Part shown: positions 34,416 through 43,185 of the stretch, one piece after another | How the letters are laid out: every line of letters starts with the position of its first letter | How positions within the stretch are numbered: position 1 is the first letter of the stretch | NCBI RefSeq assembly: GCF_013626205.1 | Contig: NZ_QHJE01000001.1 | Location: 2,708,501-2,772,500 of the forward strand | Source of the DNA: Hyphomicrobium methylovorum | GTDB taxonomy: Bacteria > Pseudomonadota > Alphaproteobacteria > Rhizobiales > Hyphomicrobiaceae | Reading direction: 5' to 3' | Length of the DNA: 64,000 nt | Made by a program: the position numbers and the translations under genes | The notes under the pieces: generated by a model | Told to the model about the DNA's origin: nothing | The model's database searches: none | The model's input: the letters and a program-made list of their open reading frames with translations, nothing else

Positions 34416-35113
34416 CGAAGCCAGTTCTTGTTCTACAAAACGATGCGCATGAAGGCGCAGGGTTGCTTGCGTCGCTGATGGCCGAGCGCGGAATCGAGTC
34501 GACGACGGTGCTTGGGTTTGAGGCCGATTTCAGCGGACTCAAATCGGATGCGTTCAGCGGGCTCGTAATTCTTGGCGGCGCCCAGAGCGCATATGAAACG
34601 GAGACTTATCCGTTTCTGCGTTCGGAGATGGATCTCTGTCACGCGTTTCTGGCTGAGGGAAAGCCGATTGCAGGTTTCTGTCTTGGCGCGCAGATCCTCG
34701 CGTATGCGCTCGGCGGCGAAGTGCTGTCGGGAAAGCAGAAAGAGATCGGCTGGTACGATCTGAAGCTCTCGAATGGTGCTGATAGCGATCCATTGCTCAA
34801 TGGGCATCCAGAGACTTTGTTGGCGTACCACTTCCATGGTGATGTCATCAGGCCGCCGAGCGAGGCTGTGACTCTTGCTTCATCGGCGCTTACTGAGTGT
34901 CAGCTCTTTCGTTATGGAAAGAGCGCTTACGGATTTCAGTATCACGCCGAGGCCGATATGGCGTTGATCGAGGCGATGTGCCGGAATAACGAGTCTTACA
35001 TGGCTTCGAACGGCTTCAGCGCGGACGCAATTATTGAGCAGAGCACTTCGCGATCTGTGGCGTTCGAGCAAGCGAACCGTGCGGTTCTCAATAAATGGTT
35101 GGACCTATTGTAA
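34412..35113 (+). CDS. Class I glutamine amidotransferase-like protein
   Basis: A 233-aa GATase1 domain protein. Nucleophile Cys90 in IAGFCLGAQILA, and His178/Glu180 in YGFQYHAEAD, complete the triad. It resembles stand-alone GMP-synthase-like amidotransferases and gamma-glutamyl hydrolase-like enzymes. Because methylamine is carried as gamma-glutamylmethylamide here, hydrolysis or transfer of a gamma-glutamyl amide is a plausible job, but this is inference. GTG start overlaps the TetR stop; a strong terminator follows. Confidence 0.8.
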   Translation: MTKPVLVLQNDAHEGAGLLASLMAERGIESTTVLGFEADFSGLKSDAFSGLVILGGAQSAYETETYPFLRSEMDLCHAFLAEGKPIAGFCLGAQILAYALGGEVLSGKQKEIGWYDLKLSNGADSDPLLNGHPETLLAYHFHGDVIRPPSEAVTLASSALTECQLFRYGKSAYGFQYHAEADMALIEAMCRNNESYMASNGFSADAIIEQSTSRSVAFEQANRAVLNKWLDLL

Positions 35114-35163
35114 TCAGGTCTGCTTGTTCGGTGGCCCGGGTGGCGTGATGGCGCCTTCAATAT

Positions 35164-35198
35164 AAAGGCGGCCGAGCCCCGGGCTTTGGCCGCCTTTT
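35164..35198 (+). terminator. Rho-independent terminator
   Basis: AAAGGCGGCC (35164-35173) pairs with GGCCGCCTTTT (35188-35198), ending in a T-run, 50 bases after the amidotransferase stop. Confidence 0.85.
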
Positions 35199-35359
35199 CG
35201 ATGGGGCATACGGCACTCTTGAGTTCCGCGATTGCCGCAGATAGCGTTTCGTGACCGGCATGTGGTTCCGGCGTGGCTTCTCAAAGCTCATACTGGCCAA
35301 CGAGCCGGGTCTTCGTTATCGATGGCCGCGCTCGACGGGAAGCGGAGAACAGATCTTTT

Positions 35360-36640
35360 ATGGCCAGACGTATAGGCAGTCCGCTCGCATCAGCGCTGTC
35401 GCTGGCGATGCCCCGGCTGAAATTCGAAACAAAAAAAGAAGCGAGAATTGGCTTCCTCGCGCCGCTTTCGGGCAAACTGAAGTCGTGGGCTGAACCTGGC
35501 TATCATGGCTGCCTCATGTGGCGCGACCGCGTGAACGCGACCGGCGGTATAAAGGTTCGCGATCGGCAATATCTGGTGGACATTCTTCCGTTTGACACCG
35601 GCTTTCGGCCAGAGCGGGCGCTCGAAGGCGCGCGGAAGCTCGTGCTCGAAGACGGCGTTAATCTGATCGTCATGGTTGGCGGTGATGACTTTTCCAATCA
35701 GGTCCGCGATTTCGTCAGCGAACGAAAAACGTTAGTGACGACGCTGCTTCCGAGTGACCTTTCGCCGGATGCACGCACGCTGATCGCGCCTTGTGAGGTC
35801 CATCCGATCTACAACGTAACCGGCGTCGATTGGCTGAAGCGGAATGATCCGGGTTTGCGAACGGCTGCGATGTGTACGCAGGACGATGCGCACGGGCGGC
35901 CGTCAATCGCTACGTATCGTGCGGCGTTCGAAGCGGCGGGGATTGAACTTGTTGCAGAGCGTTTGTTTCCGATCGAGACGACGGAATTCTCCGGAATCGT
36001 TCAGGATCTGATGTCTCGTCAGCCGGATATTCTGTGCTGGGATACAGCGTATGAGCCGTTCGTGCATGCGCTTACGGTCGAAGCTTTCCGGCACGGGTTT
36101 AAAGGCCGTCTGCTATCGTGCACGTGCGATAATTATGCGGAGCTGATTGCGAAGACGAGCCCCGAGTTCATGGAGAACTTCATTTTTCAGTTTCCGGATT
36201 TCGATGATCCGCGGCTGAACGAGGCGCAGATCAATTTCAGCGAACCGAACGAGTTTTATCAGGAGTTTTGTTCGCGATACTCGGGCACGTGGAGCGCGGT
36301 CTCGTGGGAATATTTTTCAATTCTTGAGATCTGGAAAGCTGCTGTCGAGCGTGCACGCACATTCGATACCGCAACGGTGCTTGCGGCGATGAAAGTTGGC
36401 GGTGCCGGTAAGCACGTGTTTGGTGATGCGACGTGGTGGGGCCGAGAGCTCTTTGGCATCGATAACGCGCTTGTCGGATATTGGCCTGTCGTCAGGATTG
36501 AAAACGGGAAAGCTCGGATCGTCGAATTCGGGTCGATCCTCGATTGGTGGGCGATGAATAGCACGCTGCTGATTAAGCACATGCGCGAGATGGGGCTCAT
36601 GTGGGATCAGCGCCAAACAAAGTTGGCTACAAGTCGCTGA
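35360..36640 (+). CDS. ABC-type branched-chain amino acid/amide-binding protein
   Basis: A 426-aa type I periplasmic-binding-fold protein (Peripla_BP_6): ARIGFLAPLSGKLKSWAEPGYHGCLMWRDRVNATGGI, PFDTGFRPERALEGARKLV, VNLIVMVGGDDFS and YFSILEIWKAAVERA. Related proteins bind branched-chain amino acids, urea or short amides (LivJ, UrtA, AmiC). The N-terminus (MARRIGSPLASALSLAMPRLKF) is only a weak export signal, so a cytoplasmic sensor role like AmiC is possible. No ABC permease or ATPase genes adjoin it. The frame is open upstream to 35273; the ATG at 35360 is preferred. Confidence 0.75.
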   Translation: MARRIGSPLASALSLAMPRLKFETKKEARIGFLAPLSGKLKSWAEPGYHGCLMWRDRVNATGGIKVRDRQYLVDILPFDTGFRPERALEGARKLVLEDGVNLIVMVGGDDFSNQVRDFVSERKTLVTTLLPSDLSPDARTLIAPCEVHPIYNVTGVDWLKRNDPGLRTAAMCTQDDAHGRPSIATYRAAFEAAGIELVAERLFPIETTEFSGIVQDLMSRQPDILCWDTAYEPFVHALTVEAFRHGFKGRLLSCTCDNYAELIAKTSPEFMENFIFQFPDFDDPRLNEAQINFSEPNEFYQEFCSRYSGTWSAVSWEYFSILEIWKAAVERARTFDTATVLAAMKVGGAGKHVFGDATWWGRELFGIDNALVGYWPVVRIENGKARIVEFGSILDWWAMNSTLLIKHMREMGLMWDQRQTKLATSR

Positions 36641-36648
36641 CGCGATTG

Positions 36649-37413
36649 CTACGGCTGGTAGATCAGATCTTCCTGATTGCTGGCGACGAGCAGCTTCATG
36701 AATTCGACTGCGCCTTCGATGTCGCGGCATTCGAGTGCTTCGTAGAGCGATCGGAATTTCTTTTGAATTTCGCGAATTCGAACCGGGGACAGCGTTTGGA
36801 TGCGTGTTGCGCACCATTGGGGCTGCTTTCGCACTTCGCAGATAATTCGGTACATCGTGATCAGTAGGCGGTTGTGAGTGCCTTCGGCGATCTGCATCAG
36901 GAACAGCTTCTCAAGGTGAGCAAACTGCTCGCCATCGGCCACGATGGTTTCGATTTCTTCGAGCAAGCGGCGAAGGTTTGTCAGGTCGCGCACTGACATA
37001 TATAGCGTAGCCAAGCGAGCGATCTCGGGTTCGAGCAGAGAGCAGACGACGCTCATCTCGAAGGGTGAAGATACCTCAACGATGGATTGTACGTCGATGC
37101 CGTCGGAAGCGCTGCTTCTGGAGTTTGCGTCTGACTCGGACGGGCGATACGTGACGAACGTTCCGCTGTTCGCACGGCGCTTAACGACGTCGTAATGCTC
37201 CAGGAAATCGATCGCTTGTCGGATTGTCGTTCGCGTGATGTCCAGTTCGTCAGCCAAAATTCGTTCGGCGTCGAGCCGGCTTCCGAAGGAATAACGGCCC
37301 GACTGAATCAGCATGAAAATCTTGCCGGCCGCTTCTTTCACGCGCTCTTTCACGAATGGCTGATTGGTCGTGTCGTTCAGCCAGGGGGCGGCCCTAACGA
37401 TCAATTCGTTCAT
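36649..37413 (-). CDS. GntR-family (FadR/FCD) transcriptional regulator
   Basis: A 254-aa regulator. Winged HTH at about residues 22-90 (VKERVKEAAGKIFMLIQSGRYSFGSRLDAERILADELDITRTTIRQAIDFLEHYDVVKRRANSGTF) and a C-terminal FCD-like helical effector domain (EPEIARLATLYMS... LEKLFLMQIAEGTHNRLL). FCD regulators usually sense carboxylic or amino acids. GGGAGGA precedes the ATG, which overlaps the stop of the upstream gene by four bases. Divergent from the DMM cluster, which it may control. Confidence 0.85.
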   Translation of the reverse strand: MNELIVRAAPWLNDTTNQPFVKERVKEAAGKIFMLIQSGRYSFGSRLDAERILADELDITRTTIRQAIDFLEHYDVVKRRANSGTFVTYRPSESDANSRSSASDGIDVQSIVEVSSPFEMSVVCSLLEPEIARLATLYMSVRDLTNLRRLLEEIETIVADGEQFAHLEKLFLMQIAEGTHNRLLITMYRIICEVRKQPQWCATRIQTLSPVRIREIQKKFRSLYEALECRDIEGAVEFMKLLVASNQEDLIYQP

Positions 37414-38024
37414 GCGAAGTCCTCCCTGTTCGTGGGCAGAGTTTCGTAGAGTCCTGTTTGCTGCATTGGCGGCAATCGGTGAAGTCCGGCCGTCAGATAC
37501 GCTGCGTCAACAAGCGGACGGATTTCTGGCGGTGTGCGTCGTGCTTCATCGCTCCAGCGATCTCCAAGAAAGTTGAGTTCGCACGGCGAGCCGCATGCGT
37601 CTTCGTTCGTCATCATGCGTTTGCAAATTTCGATTTCAGCGCAGTTGGGACCGAACGCGGATTCGAGCGCCGCAACGCTGTCATCCGGCATCGTGGACCT
37701 TTTTGCTTCCGGTGCTTTGGTCAAGCGCTGTGCGATGGTTTTGGTGATGGCGGCAGCGCCTCGGCAAAGTGCGAACAGTTTGGCGCGGCGCAGACGTGTG
37801 AAGACTTCGCCATGACGCGCGGCAAGCATCAGATGAAATGCGGTGCCTGTTGCGGCAAGCGAAATGTCGAGTTCTGCAATCCAGTCTTCGGATTTGTTCC
37901 ATTGATGCGCGGCCGTTTCTATCAAGCCAACAGCGCCGTCAATATCGCCCGTCATCCAAGCGCCGAGTGCGGCGTTGCTATAACCGGCTGCGCGACGCGG
38001 ATCGCTATCGGTAAAGCCCGTCAT
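37410..38024 (-). CDS. TPR-like protein, possibly frameshifted at the 5' end
   Basis: A 204-aa protein with helical repeats (RRAAGYSNAALGAWMTGDIDGAVGLIETAAHQWNKS) of TPR style and several cysteines (ALCRGAA, CKRMMTNEDACGSPC). Coding-like sequence continues in the same frame for about 45 residues upstream of the ATG at 38024 (for example KNRWLVCTLSAHAAS) without any ATG, GTG or TTG. A frame with its own start and reading MRLAVTNDRPIG overlaps there, so a frameshift or a misplaced start is likely. Its stop overlaps the GntR start. Confidence 0.5.
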   Translation of the reverse strand: MTGFTDSDPRRAAGYSNAALGAWMTGDIDGAVGLIETAAHQWNKSEDWIAELDISLAATGTAFHLMLAARHGEVFTRLRRAKLFALCRGAAAITKTIAQRLTKAPEAKRSTMPDDSVAALESAFGPNCAEIEICKRMMTNEDACGSPCELNFLGDRWSDEARRTPPEIRPLVDAAYLTAGLHRLPPMQQTGLYETLPTNREDFA

Positions 38025-38558
38025 GTAGTCAGCGGATTTGCGCCAGAGGAATGCTTCCGTTGTTGGTTCGCACGCGCGGCTCGCCGCGTGCGCCGACAGG
38101 GTGCAGACGAGCCATCGGTTCTTATGGTCGGACGTGGCGATGACGCTTCTCCGATTCTTGTTTTTGACGTTCGTCCTATGGGCCGATCGTTTGTGACGGC
38201 CAGCCGCATTGCAAAATAATCAGACAATGCCTCCGGACAATCGTCAACCAAAAAACACCAAAATCCCACTGACTTTAAAAACGATCGAAAAATCAGTTAT
38301 CGATGCAGATTGTCGAAAAAGCCCCAATTTTGTGCACTGCGAAGACGATTGTTGTGCAATTGGATTTTATCCAGCGGAATGAATTTTTCGCTTGCGTCGA
38401 ACTGTCATCGACGAAATACTGCCATATCGGCTATTTTGGTGAATTCTGGTTGTGAATGGTTTGTGATTGTTCATTCAAATCCTAGTTTCTGAAAATTAGA
38501 GCCGACGACCCCGGTCGAGGGTCACAAAAATAAAAATGAACTTGGGCGGAGAGAAACA
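38025..38558. other. Regulatory gap before the DMM cluster, 534 bp
   Basis: It holds the 5' side of the TPR-like gene (left part) and an AT-rich stretch around 38270-38520. It should contain the divergent promoters of the TPR-GntR operon and the DMM permease. I could not pick out a convincing operator. Confidence 0.4.
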
Positions 38559-40319
38559 ATGGCGGTCGAAACGCGGGCAATGCCCGGACAGGTGCCGGGA
38601 GAACTCGTTAGAGCAATTGATTGGAGAGGGGCGTTTTGGGTTGCGAGCGGTGTCCCTGCGCTCGTTCTGTTTTCCATCGGCGGTATTGCAGGCACGACGG
38701 GAAAGCTCGCCTTTCTCGTTTGGGCCGTGTCGATGTTTATGGGTTTCCTGCAGTCATTCACGTATGCGGAAATCGCCGGTCTATTTCCGAATAAGTCGGG
38801 TGGCGCGTCGATCTATGGCGCAGCGGCGTGGGTACGATATTCAAAGCTGATTGCGCCGCTTTCGGTCTGGTGCAACTGGCTCGCTTGGACGCCGGTTCTT
38901 TCTCTCGGCTGTTCGATTGCGGCGGCTTACATCTTAAACGCAATTGGACCGATTCCGGCGGCGGACTCGCCTGAGGTTCTGGCATGGGTTCAAGCCAACG
39001 CTTCAACGCTCGCTGCTGACAGTCCGCGCATTGCCGAATGGCTTGCGGCAAACGCCGGGCATAGCGCAGACGACGCGGTAAAAGCTCTGCTTGCGCAGGA
39101 TGGCATCACCTCATTGACGCCTGCATTCCGGAACTGGACACTCTTCACGCACGCTCTCGGTCCGGTCACGATTTCTCTGAACCTGGTGTTCTTCATCGGC
39201 GCCGCGCTGATGCTTCTGACATTCGCGATTCAGCATCGGGGCATTCTCGGTACGGCGAACGTGCAGAAGTACATTGCGCTGCTCGTGATTGTGCCGATGC
39301 TCATTGTCGGCATTGTTCCCATTCTCACGGGACAGATTCATGCGAGCAACTATTCGCCGCTCGTGCCGCTCAATATGACGGAATGGAATGTTGGCGGGTG
39401 GACGCTGGTGCTTGGCGGTATGTTCATTGCCGCGTGGTCAACGTACGCGTTCGAAACGGCGATCTGCTATACGAGCGAGTTCAAAGATCCGAAGACGGAT
39501 ACGTTTAAGGCCATCTTCTATTCTGGTCTCTTGTGTCTGCTGCTCTATACGCTTGTGCCGTTCACGTTCCAGGGCGTTCTTGGTCTTGAAGGCATGCTGG
39601 CGCCGTCGATCGTTGATGGTTCCGGTGTTGCGAATGCGATGGCCTCGATGGTTGGCGGCTCGGGGTTCATCGTCAACATCATGGTGATGCTGATGATCCT
39701 GGCGCTCATGCTTTCGATCAACACGGCGATGGCGGGTTCGTCGCGGACGCTCTATCAGGGCTCCGTCGACGGGTGGCTTCCGCGGTATCTGACGCATGCG
39801 AACGAGCATGGCGCGCCGACGCGTGCGATGTGGACCGATCTTATTTTCAACCTCGGTCTGCTTGCTATTGCGGCGGCGGATGCGACCAGCTTCTTCTTCA
39901 TTCTGGCCGTTTCCAACTGCTGCTACATCATCTTCAATTTCCTCAATCTCAACTCGGGCTGGATACACCGGATCGACAACGGCCACATTCCGCGGCCGTG
40001 GCGCGCGCCGAACATCTTGCTCGCCATTGGCACGCTGTTCGCGTTCGTCAACGCAGCGTTCATGGGCGCGGGCGCGAAGGTGTGGAATCCGGTGGCGCTG
40101 CAGTCCGGCGCGATCGCTGCAGCTCTGATCATTCCTGTCTTCCTGTTCCGTCACTATGTGCAGGATCGCGGTCAGTTCCCCGACCATATGCTGGAAGACT
40201 TGAAACTGACTCCGGGCCAAATGCAGGAGCGCAAGGCGGGCATCCTGCCGTACCTGACGCTGATTGCAGGTGTGGTTGTCGTGTTGGTTGCGAACTGGTT
40301 CTTCACGCTTCCTGCGTGA
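38559..40319 (+). CDS. APC-superfamily permease of the DMM cluster
   Basis: A 586-aa membrane protein of about 12 segments, closely related in layout to the permease at 30409: IDWRGAFWVASGVPALVLFSIGGIAGTTG, SFTYAEIAGLFPNKSGGASIYGAAAW and AGSSRTLYQGSVDGWLPRYLTHANEHGAPTRAMW. It has an extra loop of about 60 residues (ANASTLAADSPRIAEWL...) between helices 4 and 5. It precedes dmmA by 160 bases on the same strand, so uptake of dimethylamine or a related amine is likely. GGAGAG precedes the ATG. Confidence 0.8.
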   Translation: MAVETRAMPGQVPGELVRAIDWRGAFWVASGVPALVLFSIGGIAGTTGKLAFLVWAVSMFMGFLQSFTYAEIAGLFPNKSGGASIYGAAAWVRYSKLIAPLSVWCNWLAWTPVLSLGCSIAAAYILNAIGPIPAADSPEVLAWVQANASTLAADSPRIAEWLAANAGHSADDAVKALLAQDGITSLTPAFRNWTLFTHALGPVTISLNLVFFIGAALMLLTFAIQHRGILGTANVQKYIALLVIVPMLIVGIVPILTGQIHASNYSPLVPLNMTEWNVGGWTLVLGGMFIAAWSTYAFETAICYTSEFKDPKTDTFKAIFYSGLLCLLLYTLVPFTFQGVLGLEGMLAPSIVDGSGVANAMASMVGGSGFIVNIMVMLMILALMLSINTAMAGSSRTLYQGSVDGWLPRYLTHANEHGAPTRAMWTDLIFNLGLLAIAAADATSFFFILAVSNCCYIIFNFLNLNSGWIHRIDNGHIPRPWRAPNILLAIGTLFAFVNAAFMGAGAKVWNPVALQSGAIAAALIIPVFLFRHYVQDRGQFPDHMLEDLKLTPGQMQERKAGILPYLTLIAGVVVVLVANWFFTLPA

Positions 40320-40478
40320 TCGGACCCGAGATAAAGGCGGCGGCAATTCGTGAGATTGCCGCGCCGAAGAGGTCAGGGCGACTACCTCCCATCGCCCTGA
40401 CCAGATACCAAGGCGAATGCAGTCGCCGCAGAGCAATTGATGCGGCGGCTGTGCTTCACTCCAAACTGGTAAACAACG

Positions 40479-41084
40479 ATGCTCGAATCTGAAATCAAAA
40501 GCCGGCCAAAGTATCCAGGTCTCAAACCGGACCTGCAGGCCAAACAGAACCTGATGGTGGCTGACGCCGGAGGTTCGGAGGCGATTGCCGATCTCGCAAA
40601 GAAAGTCGATCAGGAGTTTCTGTCCCGCACCACGGTGATCCTTTGCAGAGCCGGCGGCAATGGAACGGATCCACTCGAGCGCTTGAAGTCGCTCGGCATT
40701 ACTGACATCGCGGTTTTTCCGACGATTGAAACGGTTATATCGCGACTGGATGGCGTTCTCGATAAGGCGCTGATGAGTACGCGGCTCTATGTGGCTGGAA
40801 CCGAGCCGTTGATCGGCTTGGTCGAGAAGACCGCAATGGCGCACGGCGTGGGGCACTCTTCGATTTACAAAGAACATCGCGGATCGCTGAAGCGGCGCGT
40901 TCAATGCGTTCATTGCAAGGGCATAACGGAGAACGTGACGACCAATCCCGTCATCTGCGCTCATTGTGGTTACAGCCTGTTGGTGCGCGATCACTATTCG
41001 CGGCGTCACGCGGCGTTCCAAGGCGTTCGCATCGATGCCGATGCCCCCGGCAATATTCCAGAAGAAAAGGCGGACTATCTATGA
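40479..41084 (+). CDS. dmmA: Dimethylamine monooxygenase subunit DmmA-like
   Basis: A 201-aa protein. The N-terminal part resembles a small nucleotide-binding-like domain; the C-terminal part has a rubredoxin/zinc-ribbon motif, RRVQCVHCKGITENVTTNPVICAHCGYSLLVRDHYSRRHAAFQGV (Cys pairs CxxC and CxxC), the mark of the DmmA C-terminal family. With DmmB and DmmC it should oxidise dimethylamine to methylamine plus formaldehyde. Its stop overlaps the dmmB start by ATGA. The ribosome site before 40479 is weak. Confidence 0.8.
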   Translation: MLESEIKSRPKYPGLKPDLQAKQNLMVADAGGSEAIADLAKKVDQEFLSRTTVILCRAGGNGTDPLERLKSLGITDIAVFPTIETVISRLDGVLDKALMSTRLYVAGTEPLIGLVEKTAMAHGVGHSSIYKEHRGSLKRRVQCVHCKGITENVTTNPVICAHCGYSLLVRDHYSRRHAAFQGVRIDADAPGNIPEEKADYL

Positions 41085-42043
41085 CGGCTCGGAATTCGCG
41101 ACTTGTGCGTGTCGATGACGTGACCCCGGTTGCGGCACGTGTAAAGCGGCTTCGGTTCAGCGATGTCGATGGCGGTGCGTTGCCGATCTTCTCCGCTGGT
41201 GCGCACGTCATCGTAACGATGCGTCACGGCGATCGCGTGTATCGCAATGCCTATTCGTTGATGAGTTCGCCGCTCGATCAAAGTCATTATGCGATCAGCG
41301 TACTCCATGTTCCGGAGTCGCGTGGCGGGTCGTCCTTCGTTCACGAGCGCATCGCAAAGGGTGCGACGCTCGAAATCGGCGATCCCGTCAATCTGTTTCC
41401 GATCGCGCATACTGCGCGCAAACATATCCTGATTGCAGGGGGCATCGGCATCACGCCCTTCATGGCAATGCTGGCGCAGTTCCGCCACGATAAGGCGAAC
41501 TACGAACTGCATTACGCCGTGCGCTCCGCTGAGGAAGGCGCTTATTTCGGTGCATTCGAGCAAGAAGGCGCACCGGGCGTTCATCTCTACAGGTCGGATC
41601 GCGGTCACCGCATTCCGCTGCATGAGATTCTGGAGAATCAGCGCTTAGGAACGCACATTTATGTCTGCGGGCCGCAGCGGATGATCGATTGGACGACGCA
41701 GAGCGCGCGCGCTGCCGGGTGGCCGGACGAGAACGTGCACTACGAACATTTCGATGCGCCGCCCGCGGGCAATCCCTTCGTTGTCAAGCTTGCGAAGTCC
41801 GGCCGCGAAATCCGGGTCGGTGAGCATCAGAGCATTCTCGAGGCTTTGGAGCAGGCAGGAGTCGATGCGCCGTATCTCTGCAGGGGCGGTGCGTGCGGTC
41901 AGTGCATTACGCGAGTGCTCGGCGTCGAGGGAAGCCTTCGACACAACGATCACTATCTGACCGAAGATGAGAGGGCTTGCGGAAATCAGATCGCGACGTG
42001 CGTGTCGCGGATCGAGGGAACGTCGCTGACACTCGATCTTTAG
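41081..42043 (+). CDS. dmmB: DmmB: FNR/2Fe-2S reductase of dimethylamine monooxygenase
   Basis: A 320-aa phthalate-dioxygenase-reductase type protein. Flavin-binding domain with RVYRNAYSLMSSPLDQSHY, NAD-binding domain with ILIAGGIGITPFMAMLAQF and VCGPQRMIDW, and a C-terminal plant-type ferredoxin domain with PYLCRGGACGQC and IATC (four cluster cysteines). It passes electrons from NAD(P)H to the heme subunit. The ATG at 41081 overlaps the dmmA stop; the frame is open further upstream but inside dmmA. Confidence 0.88.
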   Translation: MTARNSRLVRVDDVTPVAARVKRLRFSDVDGGALPIFSAGAHVIVTMRHGDRVYRNAYSLMSSPLDQSHYAISVLHVPESRGGSSFVHERIAKGATLEIGDPVNLFPIAHTARKHILIAGGIGITPFMAMLAQFRHDKANYELHYAVRSAEEGAYFGAFEQEGAPGVHLYRSDRGHRIPLHEILENQRLGTHIYVCGPQRMIDWTTQSARAAGWPDENVHYEHFDAPPAGNPFVVKLAKSGREIRVGEHQSILEALEQAGVDAPYLCRGGACGQCITRVLGVEGSLRHNDHYLTEDERACGNQIATCVSRIEGTSLTLDL

Positions 42044-42076
42044 TTTCGGTTCTCGCTTCGGCGAAAGGAGATGCAA

Positions 42077-43123
42077 ATGAACACGTATTTCAGAGATGAA
42101 ACGTTTCGCGATGATTACACATTTGCGAACAGCCCGGAGGGCGTGAAGCGCTTTCCCTTCCCGTTCTGGGAAGACAAGTACATGTATTCGGTGAACATCG
42201 AACCGCATACGGCTGGGCCGAAGGGTTCAGTTTACGAATTCCCGATCGATATCGACGAGCACTACGTTTCGGACATGCGCGACCGCGCGATCGTGCTCAA
42301 GGAAGATCCGACGCGTGTGCAGGCGCTGCCGCATATGATGCCGGCGCAGTGGGATTTGCTTGAACTGCTGATGACATCGCTCGCGCGCGACTATCCGCAG
42401 TACTTCACGCTGCATCGGGATGGTGCGCACTGGCACTGGATCAACCGGCCGCTGCAGATCGAGAATAAGTTTACGTTCGGCGATGTTTCATCGCTTCCGT
42501 ATGAGCCGATGGAATACATCACGCGGCAGTGCCAGGGTGACTTTACACTTCAGGACCAGCGCGAAAACAATCTTTGGATGGATGCGGGTATCGCAACATC
42601 GCAGGCCGATTGGTCCATCGATTTCGATGTCGGCATGAATTTCATGGAATGGCATGGGCCTGTGCCGCTGGCACATCAAGCTGGCGTTTTTGATCGCGCG
42701 CTGAAGTTTCTGATGAACTTGCAGCAGGGCCAGCCTGTGCGGCGCCTGAACTGGACGATGACCATCAATCCGCGATTGGATACGAGCCCCGAGAACTATG
42801 ACAAGTGGGGTATCGATCGGACGACTGTGACGGACGAGAACGTTGGCGACAAGGTTCATTTGCGTGTCGAGCTGCAGGCGCTGTGGCGTCTTCCTCGCTC
42901 GAACGCCATCGCGTTTTCTATCCGCGCGTATCTCTTGAAGATGCGAGAGCTGGTTACGCAGCCGGATTGGGCACGGCGTTTCCCTCGCGTCATCAGAAGC
43001 ATCCCGCCGGAGCTCGTCGAATACAAAGGTCTCGGCACTTATCGCGAAACCACTTTGCGGTGGCTCGATCAATTCGATGATGGCAAGCCGACGCCGCAAG
43101 GATTTCTCTTCAATCACAAATAG
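42077..43123 (+). CDS. dmmC: DmmC: heme-dependent oxidative N-demethylase alpha-like subunit
   Basis: A 348-aa protein of the HODM alpha-subunit family (formerly DUF3445), a heme-binding PAS-fold enzyme that demethylates dimethylamine. Visible family stretches: RFPFPFWEDKYMYSVNIEPH, IDEHYVSDMRDRAIVLKEDP, LMTSLARDYPQYFTLHRDGAHWHWINRPL and RVELQALWRLPRSNAIAFSIRAYLLKM. AAAGGAG lies seven bases before the ATG at 42077; an ATG at 42071 is too close to it. Part of the dmmABCD operon. Confidence 0.85.
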   Translation: MNTYFRDETFRDDYTFANSPEGVKRFPFPFWEDKYMYSVNIEPHTAGPKGSVYEFPIDIDEHYVSDMRDRAIVLKEDPTRVQALPHMMPAQWDLLELLMTSLARDYPQYFTLHRDGAHWHWINRPLQIENKFTFGDVSSLPYEPMEYITRQCQGDFTLQDQRENNLWMDAGIATSQADWSIDFDVGMNFMEWHGPVPLAHQAGVFDRALKFLMNLQQGQPVRRLNWTMTINPRLDTSPENYDKWGIDRTTVTDENVGDKVHLRVELQALWRLPRSNAIAFSIRAYLLKMRELVTQPDWARRFPRVIRSIPPELVEYKGLGTYRETTLRWLDQFDDGKPTPQGFLFNHK

Positions 43124-43185
43124 AGGCGGCAAACCCGCCCGGCTTTTAACCTGGACAACTCAGAAAAACGGAAAAGGAAACGCGC

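Noticed and set aside
38021-38269. 82-aa frame upstream of the TPR-like gene as an independent gene
   Set aside because: Arg/Ser-rich, not protein-like after residue 30, and overlaps coding-like sequence in another frame; more likely shadow or a frameshift trace.
39438-41021. 527-aa open frame on the minus strand
   Set aside because: It mirrors the permease and dmmA genes, is rich in Arg/His and lacks domain-like sequence.
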